A DNA stretch of 64,000 bases from Paenibacillus sp. HB172176. Its GTDB lineage: Bacteria > Bacillota > Bacilli > Paenibacillales > Paenibacillaceae. The stretch spans positions 1 through 64,000 of the forward strand of contig NZ_JAATHD010000023.1 of NCBI RefSeq assembly GCF_011947265.1, read 5' to 3'. This document shows positions 8,539 through 17,283 of this stretch, piece after piece (within the stretch, counting starts at the first letter, position 1; every line of letters begins with the position of its first letter). Below the pieces are notes generated by a model. The model saw only the letters and a program-made list of their open reading frames with translations, ran no database searches and had not been told where the DNA came from. The position numbers were made by a program, and so were the translations under genes.

Positions 8539-9864
8539 TTACTTCTTCGCCAAATTCTGAACCGTCTTGTCGAAGGAAGCCAGCAGCTCTTCCTTGTTCA
8601 TCTTGCCAGCCGCGTATGCCTGCATGGAAGCGCCGATTTCTTGAGGAGCGCCGTCCGGCAGCATCGCCCATACCCATGGAAGCGTCTTGCCCGCGCTGCT
8701 GTACTCGGAGATCGAAGCCGCAATATCGCCAAGCTGCTCGTTCGTGAACGGAATATTAGTCATCGCCGGGATGAACTTGAACTCATCGACCAGATAATGC
8801 TGTCCTGTCTCCGAGGAAACCATCCAGTTCAAGAAGTCCTTCGCTTCTTGCTTCACAGCGGATTTCTTGTTGATGACCCAGTTGTTCGGCACGCCTACGA
8901 AGATATTGTCGTTAAGCGACGCGTCGTCGTTGATCGGCATTGGCAGCACGGCCAGATTCGCATCCGGATTCACGCCGTCGATCTGCACCTGCGTCCAGTT
9001 GCCCTGCTGTGTCATTGCAGCGCCGCCGGCAGCGAATTCGGTGACTTGCGTATTGTAGTCCGTTGTTACCGGATTTTTCTGCCCGAATTCAATCGTCGTG
9101 TCCAGCAGGTTCACCCAATCCTTGAATACCGCGTTATCCGCGAAGCTCTGGGAGCCGTCCTTCACGCCGTTGATGAAGGCAACCGGATCCGGCTGCTTCG
9201 CAAGCGCAACGTTGAACGTATGATTGCCAAGCACCCACCACTCGCCATAGCCGTTCTCGAAAGGCGTCACGCCGGAATCCTTCAGCTTCTGGGCCGCGTC
9301 GCGCAGACCGCTGAGCGTCGTCGGCACTTCTGTCACGCCCGCTTTGTCGAACAGATCCTTGTTGTAGATAAAGCCGTAGCCTTCGGTATTCATCGGCATG
9401 CCAAGCAGCTTGCCGTCGATTGTAATTTGCTGCTTGGTGGATTCGATCAGATTCGCCACCCATGGTTCGCCCGACAGATCCTCGAGCTTATCCTGCCACA
9501 CCACTGCGTCGTTCCAGCCGCCGTTGTTGAAGATATCCGGCTCATCGCCGGAAGCGAATTTCGCCTTCAAAGCCGCGCCGTAATCCGCGCCGCCGCCAAC
9601 GGTCTCAATTTGCAAATCGATGTTCGGGAATTCCTTCTCATATTCCTTCTCCATCTTCGCCATCGCATCCGCGATCTCAACCTTGAATTGGAAAATCTTC
9701 ACGACCTTCTTCTCGCCGTTCGAAGCTGGCGTCTGCTCAGCCGTATTCGTGCCGCCTTCATTGTTCTTGTTGCCTGTATTCGAATTGTTATTTCCGCAAG
9801 CCGTTAGTACTGAGAATGCCATAACCGAGCTTAGCAGCACTGCCGATACCTTTTTGTTCATCAT
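8539..9864 (-). CDS. Carbohydrate ABC transporter substrate-binding lipoprotein
   Basis: 441 residues, family 1 extracellular solute-binding protein of a CUT1-type importer. A lipoprotein signal ends in LTAC with acylated Cys23, followed by an N/G/T-rich tether. The mature part has typical features (KVVKIFQFKVE, TEGYGFIYNKDLFDKAGV, FAAGGAAMTQQGNW). GGAGGG lies 7 nt before ATG 9864. It has its own promoter, separate from the two permease genes upstream, so the abundant binding protein can be made in excess. No ATPase gene is present, so a shared MsmX/UgpC-type ATPase elsewhere probably energises it (inference). The substrate is unknown. Confidence 0.93.
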   Translation of the reverse strand: MMNKKVSAVLLSSVMAFSVLTACGNNNSNTGNKNNEGGTNTAEQTPASNGEKKVVKIFQFKVEIADAMAKMEKEYEKEFPNIDLQIETVGGGADYGAALKAKFASGDEPDIFNNGGWNDAVVWQDKLEDLSGEPWVANLIESTKQQITIDGKLLGMPMNTEGYGFIYNKDLFDKAGVTEVPTTLSGLRDAAQKLKDSGVTPFENGYGEWWVLGNHTFNVALAKQPDPVAFINGVKDGSQSFADNAVFKDWVNLLDTTIEFGQKNPVTTDYNTQVTEFAAGGAAMTQQGNWTQVQIDGVNPDANLAVLPMPINDDASLNDNIFVGVPNNWVINKKSAVKQEAKDFLNWMVSSETGQHYLVDEFKFIPAMTNIPFTNEQLGDIAASISEYSSAGKTLPWVWAMLPDGAPQEIGASMQAYAAGKMNKEELLASFDKTVQNLAKK

Positions 9865-9941
9865 GTTTGACCCTCCAAATATAATGTTTTTTTAATCCAA
9901 TTCCTTGTGAACTATCTGATATGAAAACCTTTGCAACGTCT

Positions 9942-10003
9942 ATTATATCGTTCGTCGCATAAGGGCAACACCAACGTTATTGATCTCTTGGGTGGATTAT
10001 ATT
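9942..10003 (-). promoter_or_regulatory. Binding-protein promoter with upstream 13-mer element
   Basis: The minus strand has TATAAT (9947-9942) with a poor -35 (TGTTGC at 17-nt spacing). Exactly 43 nt upstream of the -10 lies AATATAATCCACC (10003-9991). The same 13-mer occurs at the same 43-nt distance from the -10 of the permease promoter. This pattern fits activation by the adjacent YesN-type response regulator. Confidence 0.65.
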
Positions 10004-10838
10004 AACCTTTCACCGAGCCAGCCGTAATGCCTTCTATGATATGACGTTGCATGATCAAGAAGAAGATAACGATTGGCGTGACGCCCAGCACAAGCCCTGC
10101 GAGCGCAAGATCCCACTGCTTCGTATATTGCGCGAAGAAGGAACTCGTTGCAAGCGGTATGGTGCGGAGGCCCGCGTCGGACAACATGAGCGACGGCAGC
10201 AGAAAGTCATTCCATATCCATAGGCTGTTGAGCAATATGATCGTTACCGTCATCGGCTTCAGAAGCGGGAAGACGATTCTCCAGAAGACGCCGTATGGCG
10301 ACGCTCCATCCACGATCGCCGCTTCCTCGATTTCAAGCGGAATCGATTTCACGAAGCCGTGTACGAGGAAGGTGGCAAGCGAGACGCCAAAGCCGAAATA
10401 GCAGACGATTAATCCAATCAGCGAATTGAACAAGCCGGTGAAGGAAGCGACCTTCACGAGCGGAATCATTATGGATTGGAACGGAATAACCATTGCCGCC
10501 ACGAACAAACCGAATATAACGTTGTTGAGCTTGGTCGGACGTCGCACCAGACGATAAGCCGCCATGGCGCTGAAGAGCGCAATTCCCGCATTGGCAGCCA
10601 AAGTCACGATCAAGGAATTCAGGAACACCTTCGGATACTGAATGATATCCCAGACGCGCGTGTAGTTCGACCAGACGAAGGCTCTTGGCCAATCCGCCGA
10701 ATGCATGAGCAGATCGGCGAAGCTCTTCACCGAATTCACGAGCACGAAATAGAACGGAACCAGAAAGAGCAGAGCAAGCAAAATCGCAATGATCTCGATA
10801 AGCAATATCCGCCATGTGTAGCTGCGCGTAGTTTCCAT
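10002..10838 (-). CDS. Carbohydrate ABC transporter permease, MalG type
   Basis: 278-residue inner-membrane permease with six predicted helices. Its ATPase-docking EAA loop reads EEAAIVDGASPYGVFWRIVFP. I start it at ATG 10838, where TAATG overlaps the stop of the upstream permease by one base and AGGAGGTG lies 8 nt before. A longer reading frame extends upstream but only overlaps the neighbouring gene. The TAATG junction implies translational coupling, giving 1:1 permease synthesis. Confidence 0.93.
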   Translation of the reverse strand: METTRSYTWRILLIEIIAILLALLFLVPFYFVLVNSVKSFADLLMHSADWPRAFVWSNYTRVWDIIQYPKVFLNSLIVTLAANAGIALFSAMAAYRLVRRPTKLNNVIFGLFVAAMVIPFQSIMIPLVKVASFTGLFNSLIGLIVCYFGFGVSLATFLVHGFVKSIPLEIEEAAIVDGASPYGVFWRIVFPLLKPMTVTIILLNSLWIWNDFLLPSLMLSDAGLRTIPLATSSFFAQYTKQWDLALAGLVLGVTPIVIFFLIMQRHIIEGITAGSVKG

Positions 10839-11725
10839 TACGACTGCACCTCCTTGCGCTTCGTAATCGTCACTTGAATCAGCGTAATCGTTGCGACGAT
10901 CAAGAAGAAGATCAGCGCCTTCGCGGCGCCAAGACCCATGCGGTTGTTCGTGAAAGCCTCGAAATAAATATTCATCGTGACGGGCTCCGTTGATTTGTAC
11001 GGACCGCCTCGAGTCAGCGAGTAGACCACATCGAATATTTTGAACGAATTGGAGATCGTCAGGAACAAGCATACGGTTACCGCCGGCATAATGAGCGGCA
11101 CGATAATGCTCTTCAGCTTCTGAAGAAAGTTCGCTCCGTCAATCGACGCCGCTTCCATCAGCTCATTCGGGATATTGATTAATCCCGCGATATAAATAAT
11201 CATGAGATAACCCGCTCCCTGCCAGACACTGACGATGACGACGCCCCAGAAGCCGGTGCTTGCGTCGCCGAGCCATGGCAGATTGAAGAAAGCAAGCCCG
11301 GTTGCGGATCCGACAGCCGCAAAGCCTTTGATGAAGATGAATTGCCAGATGAAGCCCAGAAGCAGCCCTCCGATGACATTCGGCAGGAAGAAGATTGTCC
11401 GAAGCGCGTTCTTCGTGCGAATCGGTCTGGTCAACAAGAGCGCCAGCCCGAAGCCGACCAGATTGGTCAGAATAACGGCTGTTACCGTGAATTTCATCGT
11501 GAATACGAATGAATTTCTGAAATTATCATCATTCATGAAGATCGTTTTGAAATTATCAAGGCCTATCCATTTCACTTCATTCGATACGCCGTTCCAGTCC
11601 GTAAACGCATAATACATGCCCATTGCAAACGGAATAAGCACAATCAGAACAAAGAATACTAGGGAAGGTCCGATGAAATAAAGCTGCTGCAGCCACTCGC
11701 TGAATTGCTTTCTTCTCGTTGTCAT
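10838..11725 (-). CDS. Carbohydrate ABC transporter permease, MalF type
   Basis: 295-residue permease, first gene of the permease pair. The N-terminus (QLYFIGPSLVFFVLIVLIPF) is the first helix. The EAA loop reads MEAASIDGANFLQKLKSI. ATG 11725 follows AGGAGAG with 8-nt spacing, and the upstream in-frame extension runs through the promoter and is not used. It is divergent from the histidine kinase gene and shares a ~135-nt control region with it. Confidence 0.93.
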   Translation of the reverse strand: MTTRRKQFSEWLQQLYFIGPSLVFFVLIVLIPFAMGMYYAFTDWNGVSNEVKWIGLDNFKTIFMNDDNFRNSFVFTMKFTVTAVILTNLVGFGLALLLTRPIRTKNALRTIFFLPNVIGGLLLGFIWQFIFIKGFAAVGSATGLAFFNLPWLGDASTGFWGVVIVSVWQGAGYLMIIYIAGLINIPNELMEAASIDGANFLQKLKSIIVPLIMPAVTVCLFLTISNSFKIFDVVYSLTRGGPYKSTEPVTMNIYFEAFTNNRMGLGAAKALIFFLIVATITLIQVTITKRKEVQS

Positions 11726-11750
11726 TGACTTACTCTCCTCTCGCCTTGCA

Positions 11751-11761
11751 GAAACCGTTTC
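11751..11761. promoter_or_regulatory. Short dyad GAAAC-N-GTTTC
   Basis: GAAAC C GTTTC lies in the predicted 5' untranslated region of the permease gene. It resembles half of a catabolite-repression (cre) site but fails the cre spacing and consensus at two or three positions. It could be a LacI-family or weak CcpA site. Confidence 0.25.
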
Positions 11762-11771
11762 ATTGATTTGA

Positions 11772-11833
11772 AGTATACAAGGCATGGAATTGACTGTACA
11801 CTGAGAGAAATGACGCATAAGGTGGATTATATT
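11772..11833 (-). promoter_or_regulatory. Permease promoter with upstream 13-mer element
   Basis: The minus strand has TATACT (11777-11772) with a weak -35 (TGTACA). AATATAATCCACC (11833-11821) begins 43 nt further upstream, the same arrangement as at the binding-protein gene. The element also lies just upstream of the divergent kinase gene. Confidence 0.65.
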
Positions 11834-11834
11834 G

Positions 11835-11864
11835 ATGTGCAAAAAACGATGTGACAGCCTGTGA
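11835..11864 (+). CDS. Possible 9-residue leader ORF before the YesM-type kinase
   Basis: ATG 11835 encodes MCKKRCDSL. It is preceded at 9 nt by AAGGTGG and ends in a TGA that overlaps the kinase GTG start (GTGA, 11861-11864). The kinase has no good ribosome-binding site of its own, so translational coupling from this short frame would explain how it is translated. The AAGGTGG is also part of the repeated 13-mer, so the ribosome site could be coincidental. Confidence 0.4.
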   Translation: MCKKRCDSL

Positions 11865-13687
11865 AAACAAGCCTTCGCAAAAAGCTTATGATTGTTCTGC
11901 TCGCGGCGACGATCCTTCCCATCTCTATCTCGATGTTCATTACGTATCAGCGGACAACCTCGTCGATCACCAAGCAAGCCATGGCGGAGAACTCCAAATT
12001 GCTGTTCCAAGGGGAGTCCAATCTTGCCAATTACTTCGAGCTCTTTAATAAACTGTTCAATTCAGTGTATTATGATGCAAATGCCGGCGATGCCATATTC
12101 CGGCTGCTGCGCGACGGCGAACTGCCGCAAGGCAGCACTCAAGACGGACAATCCTTGATCAGCTCTACGCTGCGCAGCATGGCGATGACGAATCCGGATA
12201 TTTTCCAAATAAGACTAAGCGTGAACAAAACCGATACGACATACCTGCTGGCGAATGATCTGATCAGATCCTCCAGCGGCTCCGCAGCGCCCGAGGACTC
12301 CGCGATTGATTGGAAGCCGGAAGGCTACGTAGAGGCCACGCATGCCAGTCATCCTTACGGACTTGACGAGCGCAAGAAATTCACCTTCTATTTCTCCAAG
12401 CCCGTTGTGTCCTTCCATCGTCCGGTTCTCGATATTCCTTCCGAGCATGAAATCGGCAGGCTTTCCATTGATTTATCGCTCGATTATATTCGTTCAATCA
12501 GTGAAATGCTGTATACGCCCGGCAAGGAGGAGCTATGGATTGTTAACGCTTCCGGCGATGTCGTCTACAGCTCTTCCGAGGATTTGATCGGCACGAATAT
12601 ACGCAACGAAGAGTGGGTAGATCTGCTGCTGAAAGAGCCCGTGAACAGCGGGAATTTCAATCTCCGTTCCTCGCGATTCGACGGGCTTATCGCCTACCAG
12701 AAGCTGACAGCCGGCTATATGGATTGGACAATCGTCAAGCGAATCCCTTATGATCATCTATACAGCGGAGCCAGGCAGATTACCCGCATCAATATGCTCG
12801 TGCTTGGATGCTTCCTGCTCGTTACCGTCATAGCAACCATCCTGATTTCTTATCGAATGACAGAGGGGATCAAGCGGCTCATCGGATCCATTAACGCCAT
12901 GCAGGCAGGAAATCTTCAGGTAGAAATACCCATTCAATCCAAAGATGAAATCGGCGTACTGGCGAGGCGATTTCGTCAATTGATGGCGCAGATTAACCAT
13001 CTTATACTGCGGGAGTACAAGCTTGAGATCGCGAACAAAACCTATCAGCTTAAGGCGCTGCAGGCTCAGGTTCATCCCCATTTCCTCTATAACGCCTTAC
13101 AGTCCATCGGCACGCTTGCTCTCAAAAATCAGGATCGAAATTTGTACAAGCTTATCGCCTCTCTCGGCAAGCTGATGCGCTATCATATGAACACGGAAGA
13201 AACGGTTGTCCCGCTGAAGAAGGAAATCGAGCATGTGAAGGCTTACCTGGAGCTTCAGAAGCAGCGGTTCGGAGAGCAGCTTCACATTCGCATAGAGACC
13301 GAGCCAAGCGTTGAGAATATTGAAGTGCCGAAAATGATCATACAGCCTCTCGCGGAGAACATCTTCAAGCATGGCATGAACAGCTCCGACAAATCGATTG
13401 TCATTGCCATTCAATGCCGGGTTACTTCTGACGGAGGGCTTGCCCTGTTGGTAGAGGATAACGGACAAGGCATCGCGCTCGAGACCGTTTTGCAACTGCA
13501 AGCGCAGCTTGAGCGGCCGGATTCGGCAGAATCGCTCTCCAGAGACGAACATATCGGACTTGCGAATGTGCTCATGCGGCTTCGGCTATTCTTCAATACG
13601 AACACCACTATGACTTTGCGAAGCGCACCGGGCGAAGGCTTTGCGGTTCGCATTCATATTGGGATAGAGAAAGGAGATGTGCAGTGA
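11861..13687 (+). CDS. Sensor histidine kinase, YesM type
   Basis: 608-residue membrane kinase. TM1 is at ~9-29, an extracellular Cache-like sensor at ~30-305, TM2 at ~310-331, HAMP at ~332-385, a His_kinase domain with phospho-acceptor His407 in VHPHFLYNALQ, and C-terminal HATPase_c (DNGQGI). GTG 11861 is weakly supported by its own Shine-Dalgarno but gives the expected N-terminus. It overlaps the response regulator gene at TGATG. YesM/YesN pairs next to CUT1 importers sense oligosaccharides or the binding protein and turn on the transporter. The divergent importer fits that role. Confidence 0.92.
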   Translation: MKTSLRKKLMIVLLAATILPISISMFITYQRTTSSITKQAMAENSKLLFQGESNLANYFELFNKLFNSVYYDANAGDAIFRLLRDGELPQGSTQDGQSLISSTLRSMAMTNPDIFQIRLSVNKTDTTYLLANDLIRSSSGSAAPEDSAIDWKPEGYVEATHASHPYGLDERKKFTFYFSKPVVSFHRPVLDIPSEHEIGRLSIDLSLDYIRSISEMLYTPGKEELWIVNASGDVVYSSSEDLIGTNIRNEEWVDLLLKEPVNSGNFNLRSSRFDGLIAYQKLTAGYMDWTIVKRIPYDHLYSGARQITRINMLVLGCFLLVTVIATILISYRMTEGIKRLIGSINAMQAGNLQVEIPIQSKDEIGVLARRFRQLMAQINHLILREYKLEIANKTYQLKALQAQVHPHFLYNALQSIGTLALKNQDRNLYKLIASLGKLMRYHMNTEETVVPLKKEIEHVKAYLELQKQRFGEQLHIRIETEPSVENIEVPKMIIQPLAENIFKHGMNSSDKSIVIAIQCRVTSDGGLALLVEDNGQGIALETVLQLQAQLERPDSAESLSRDEHIGLANVLMRLRLFFNTNTTMTLRSAPGEGFAVRIHIGIEKGDVQ

Positions 13688-14958
13688 TGAAGGCGCTTAT
13701 TGTAGATGACGAGAAGCATGTAAGAGAAGCTATTCATTTGCTCGTGGATTGGGAGTCGCTTGGCATCGGAGAAATCAGGGAGGCTTCGGAAGGAGCGGCG
13801 GCCATCGCAATCATCAAGGAATGGCGGCCCGAAATTATCTTCACGGACATTATGATGCCCGGAGTCGACGGCTGCGAGCTGTTAAGCTGGATTCAACAGC
13901 ATGCCCCCGAGAGCAAATCCATCGTGATAAGCGGACATGACGACTTCAGATTCGTACGGCATTCCATGACAACAGGGGGAATCGATTATATTCTGAAGCC
14001 GATTGACGCCGATCAGTTGGAAGCGGCCGTTAAGCAGGCCGTTGCCATGCGGCGCGAGGAAGATTTGGCAAGAGAAGAGCAGCAATCCCGCAATATTGAG
14101 GTCAATTTGCTGAAGCCCGTCTATCGGGAGAAGATGTTTACGGAGCTCATTCAGCATGGAACCTCAAACGGAGGCAAGCTGATGGATCTGCAGCGCGAAT
14201 TCCCAGAACTTGAGACGGCGGAGCACTGCTCCTGCTCACTCATAATTCTAAGCGGAATGGATGATGCGGTGCGACGGAAATATGAGAAGCATCGCGACCT
14301 CCTGTTCTTCACGTTGACGAATATTTGCAATGATTTTCTTCTGGAAGAGAGAATTGGCTTTGCATTCCGCTATTGGGCGAATGACGAGGAAGTCGCTCTG
14401 CTTCATTGGGATGACTTGCATCGATTGGACGAGCTGCTCCCGGCAATTAACGCCGCCTTCCTCTCGACGTTATCGACCCGCTTTGATATCGGGGTAAGCT
14501 CGGTAAAAGCATTTCCCGCAGAGGTTCAAGCCGCTTATCACGAAGCGAAAACGGCTCTGCTTCAGCGCAATATCGCTTCCTCCGAGCATCGCGTATATCT
14601 GTTCGGCGGCTCTCAACAGACAAAAGCGAATCCTGAGCGCGATGTTATGGAGGAGATACAAGCTTATATCGATTCGCACTATAATGCCGAGCTGTCGCTT
14701 CAGCATATCTCAGACAAATTTTTCTTAAGCCGTGAATATATTTCTCGTCGGTTCAAACAGAAGACAGGCGTCAACCTATCCGAGTATGTGGAGCAGCTTC
14801 GCATCAATTATGCCAAAAGCTATGTGCTTAATCCCCAGCTCAAAATTTCGCAAGTCGCGCAAATTGTAGGTTATCAGGATGACAAATATTTCAGCAGAGT
14901 ATTCAAGAAGCTCACGGGTTGCTCTCCTAATGACTACCGGCAAGCGCATCGCAAATGA
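13687..14958 (+). CDS. Response regulator, YesN type with AraC DNA-binding domain
   Basis: 423 residues. The REC domain has the acidic pair in IVDDEKHV, phospho-acceptor Asp54 in IFTDIMMPG and Lys in YILKPIDA. A ~150-residue middle region links to two AraC-type HTH motifs at the C-terminus (FFLSREYISRRFKQKTGV and QIVGYQDDKYFSRVFKKLTG). ATG 13687 overlaps the kinase stop and follows AAAGGAG. It is the likely activator of the importer promoters, probably binding the 13-mer elements at 9991 and 11821 (inference). Confidence 0.92.
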   Translation: MKALIVDDEKHVREAIHLLVDWESLGIGEIREASEGAAAIAIIKEWRPEIIFTDIMMPGVDGCELLSWIQQHAPESKSIVISGHDDFRFVRHSMTTGGIDYILKPIDADQLEAAVKQAVAMRREEDLAREEQQSRNIEVNLLKPVYREKMFTELIQHGTSNGGKLMDLQREFPELETAEHCSCSLIILSGMDDAVRRKYEKHRDLLFFTLTNICNDFLLEERIGFAFRYWANDEEVALLHWDDLHRLDELLPAINAAFLSTLSTRFDIGVSSVKAFPAEVQAAYHEAKTALLQRNIASSEHRVYLFGGSQQTKANPERDVMEEIQAYIDSHYNAELSLQHISDKFFLSREYISRRFKQKTGVNLSEYVEQLRINYAKSYVLNPQLKISQVAQIVGYQDDKYFSRVFKKLTGCSPNDYRQAHRK

Positions 14959-15017
14959 AAAAAGAGTCCTCCAGTCAGAACCCTTCCGGCTGTCCGAGAG
15001 CTATCTCGGCAGTCTAT

Positions 15018-15467
15018 TCATTTGGCGCCTTCCCTTATTCGTCCGGTTAATGCTTCCCGTTTCTCATAGGACTCATTTTCTTCGCGCATGACCATCTCCG
15101 CGCCTACCGCTGTCTCTTGAACGGTGGACTTAGATTGAGCTTCCGTGCTTACGGCGGATTCTTCTATCGTCGCTTCTTCATGCTCTTCCTTCTTCATAAT
15201 CATTAAATTCCGCGCATAAATAAATAATCCGGGCACTTGGCCCAATATGAAGACCGGGTCTTTGCGGTAGATGGCATAAATGGACAAAACGCTGCTTCCG
15301 AGAATACTGAACATCCAGAAGGATCGCGTCACTACGCTTTTCTTCGCCTTCTCGCTGGCGATCCACTGTACGACAAAGCGTCCAGTGAACATGATTTGTC
15401 CAATCAAGCCGAACAGAATCCACCAATGCTCCCTCTTCGAAAATAAATCCTGCATCCATTCCCTCAT
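15018..15467 (-). CDS. Small membrane protein with LAB_N (lipid-A-disaccharide synthase N-terminal) domain
   Basis: 149 residues. Residues ~15-95 hold three membrane segments with LAB_N features (GQIMFTGRFVVQWIASEKAK and GSSVLSIYAIYRKDPVFILG). A ~55-residue Glu-rich cytoplasmic tail follows, which is unusual for the domain. It starts 3 nt after the GT2 stop with its ribosome site inside that gene, so the two are co-translated. LAB_N proteins commonly accompany polyprenyl-phosphate glycosyltransferases, and a role in lipid-linked sugar handling is likely. The biochemical activity is not established. Confidence 0.8.
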   Translation of the reverse strand: MREWMQDLFSKREHWWILFGLIGQIMFTGRFVVQWIASEKAKKSVVTRSFWMFSILGSSVLSIYAIYRKDPVFILGQVPGLFIYARNLMIMKKEEHEEATIEESAVSTEAQSKSTVQETAVGAEMVMREENESYEKREALTGRIREGAK

Positions 15468-15470
15468 AGG

Positions 15471-16175
15471 TTACTCACCTCTAATGGAGTATCGAATCAC
15501 TCGCTTCCGCAGCCAGCCAATGACAATTGCATCCATCAAACCGACAAACGCGCGGTTAAGCACGCCATACTTGGAAGTGCCGAACTCACGCTCGCGGTGG
15601 CGAACGGGGACTTCAATGACCTGGAAACCATTCATTCTGGCCAGCGTCGGCAAGAAACGGTGAAAGCCTTCGTACAAGGCATAGCTTTCCCCAACTTGCC
15701 GTTTAAACACCTTCATCGGACAGCCTGTATCGTAAATTTGATCGCCTGTTATAAAGTTCCTCACACCGTTTCCGACTCTGGATGAAATTTTCTTCACGAA
15801 AGTATCATGGCGTCTTGTGCGCATGCCGTTCGCAAAGTCATATTCGTCCATATAAGCCAGAAGCGTCAAAATATCCTCGGGATCGGTCTGAAGATCGCCG
15901 TCCATCGTAGCGATAAATTCTCCTGACGCATGCTTGATGCCCGCATAGATTGCCGCAGTTTGACCGCAATTTTCCACAAAATGAAGCGGCTTTACATGAG
16001 GATCTTCCTCTGCAATACGCTCCATCTCACGCTCGCTTCCATCCTTGCTGCCGTCATTCACCAAAACGATTTCATAGCTTTCAACTTTGTCCTGCAACGC
16101 GTCCGTTATGGCCTTGTGCAGATGGGAAATATTCAGTTCTTCATTATAAATGGGTACGACGACGGATAGTTTCAC
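15471..16175 (-). CDS. Family 2 glycosyltransferase, polyprenyl-phosphate sugar type
   Basis: 234 residues. The GT-A fold starts at once (SVVVPIYNEELNI), with nucleotide-binding DxD-type motif MDGDLQTDP and the DPM/ArnC-like segment FADGMR-type FANGMRTRRHD. There is no C-terminal pair of membrane helices as in GtrB, so it resembles soluble dolichyl-phosphate mannose synthase-like enzymes. It probably moves a sugar from a nucleotide donor to undecaprenyl phosphate. It starts at GTG 16175 with AAGGAG ~9 nt upstream inside the epimerase gene, overlapping it by 32 nt. The sugar is unknown. Confidence 0.88.
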   Translation of the reverse strand: MKLSVVVPIYNEELNISHLHKAITDALQDKVESYEIVLVNDGSKDGSEREMERIAEEDPHVKPLHFVENCGQTAAIYAGIKHASGEFIATMDGDLQTDPEDILTLLAYMDEYDFANGMRTRRHDTFVKKISSRVGNGVRNFITGDQIYDTGCPMKVFKRQVGESYALYEGFHRFLPTLARMNGFQVIEVPVRHREREFGTSKYGVLNRAFVGLMDAIVIGWLRKRVIRYSIRGE

Positions 16176-17205
16176 CTTTTCGCTCTCCTTTATACCAGGT
16201 TACAAATCTATGAATGCCCTCTTCAAAGGAAGTGGATGGGGAGAAGCCGATTAATCGCCTTGCTTTGTCGATATTGGCGCAGGTTCTGTTGACATCGCCG
16301 GCTTGCATCCCAAGACGGTTCAGCTTCGCTTTCATTCCCGTTTCCTTCTCGATGGTCTCCACAAGCGATTTCAGCGTAATCGTTCGATCTCCGCCCAAAT
16401 TCAAAATTTCATACACATTGGAATGCTCCTCCACATAACGAAGAGATCCGACAACTCCCGCAACAATATCCTCGATGTACGTATAATCGCGCATCGTCGT
16501 GCCATCGCCATAGAAGGGAATTTCCTTGCCTTGGAAGATCATGTCCGTAAATTTGTGAATGGCCAAATCCGGTCTTTGCCTCTCTCCGTAAACGGTGAAG
16601 AAACGAAGCATCATCGCATCAATTCCGTACAAATGCTGATAAGTCGCTCCGATAAGCTCGCAGCTCCTTTTGGTTGCGGCATACAATGAAATGGGGAAAT
16701 CAACAGGATCCCCTTCCTCGAAAGGCGTTTTCTCATTATTGCCATAGACGGAAGAGGAAGAAGCACATACCCATTTCTTCACTCCATGTTCCTTCATGCA
16801 TTCGAGCAAATTAAGCGTGCCTCTTACATTGACTTCCTCGAACTCAAGCGGTTGATCGATGGAGGCGCGTACGCCCGGCAAAGCGGCCAAATGCACGACC
16901 GCATCAATTGGCTCAGATTGAAATACCTCATCCAGCCGCGATTTATCCCGTATATCCACGATTTCAAGTCGATAATTCGGCTCGCTGATAGAAGCAGGCA
17001 AAGCTCTAAGCGTCTCTGCCTTGGATGAGTCATCCTTGAATGCGTCATTCCTCAGGAATGGACGGATGTTGTCGAGCTTGATTCTGTAATCGTACATATC
17101 GTTGAACGCGTCTACATTAATGACGCGGTGGCCTCCCTTGACCAGCAGCTCGCATACATGAGAGCCAATAAATCCGGATCCTCCGGTTATCACGTAAGTC
17201 GACAT
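16144..17205 (-). CDS. NAD-dependent nucleotide-sugar epimerase (UDP-glucuronate 4-epimerase-like)
   Basis: 353-residue extended short-chain dehydrogenase. It has a Rossmann GGSGFIGSH motif at the N-terminus, catalytic Ser plus Tyr-x3-Lys (ASSSSVYG and SLYAATKRS) and a C-terminal substrate domain. The pattern (AFNDMYDYRIKLDN, RDYTYIEDIV) is closest to UDP-glucuronate/UDP-glucose 4-epimerases. It probably supplies the sugar nucleotide used by the overlapping GT2. First gene of a three-gene operon behind a good promoter at 17284-17311. Exact substrate is not readable from sequence. Confidence 0.88.
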   Translation of the reverse strand: MSTYVITGGSGFIGSHVCELLVKGGHRVINVDAFNDMYDYRIKLDNIRPFLRNDAFKDDSSKAETLRALPASISEPNYRLEIVDIRDKSRLDEVFQSEPIDAVVHLAALPGVRASIDQPLEFEEVNVRGTLNLLECMKEHGVKKWVCASSSSVYGNNEKTPFEEGDPVDFPISLYAATKRSCELIGATYQHLYGIDAMMLRFFTVYGERQRPDLAIHKFTDMIFQGKEIPFYGDGTTMRDYTYIEDIVAGVVGSLRYVEEHSNVYEILNLGGDRTITLKSLVETIEKETGMKAKLNRLGMQAGDVNRTCANIDKARRLIGFSPSTSFEEGIHRFVTWYKGERKGETIRRRTHL

Positions 17206-17283
17206 TTTATCTCCCCCTTTTCTATTTACCCTGTTAGAGAAGGATTTGAACCGAGTTTTAATCGCTGTTTAACACATGCGCTA

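Noticed and set aside
8641..9807. 388-codon open frame antisense to the sugar-binding protein gene
   Set aside because: Arg/His/Leu-rich composition typical of a shadow frame; the opposite strand encodes a clear lipoprotein.
11751..11761. CcpA cre site in the permease leader
   Set aside because: The dyad is one base too short between the outer and inner half-sites and misses consensus at two or three positions.
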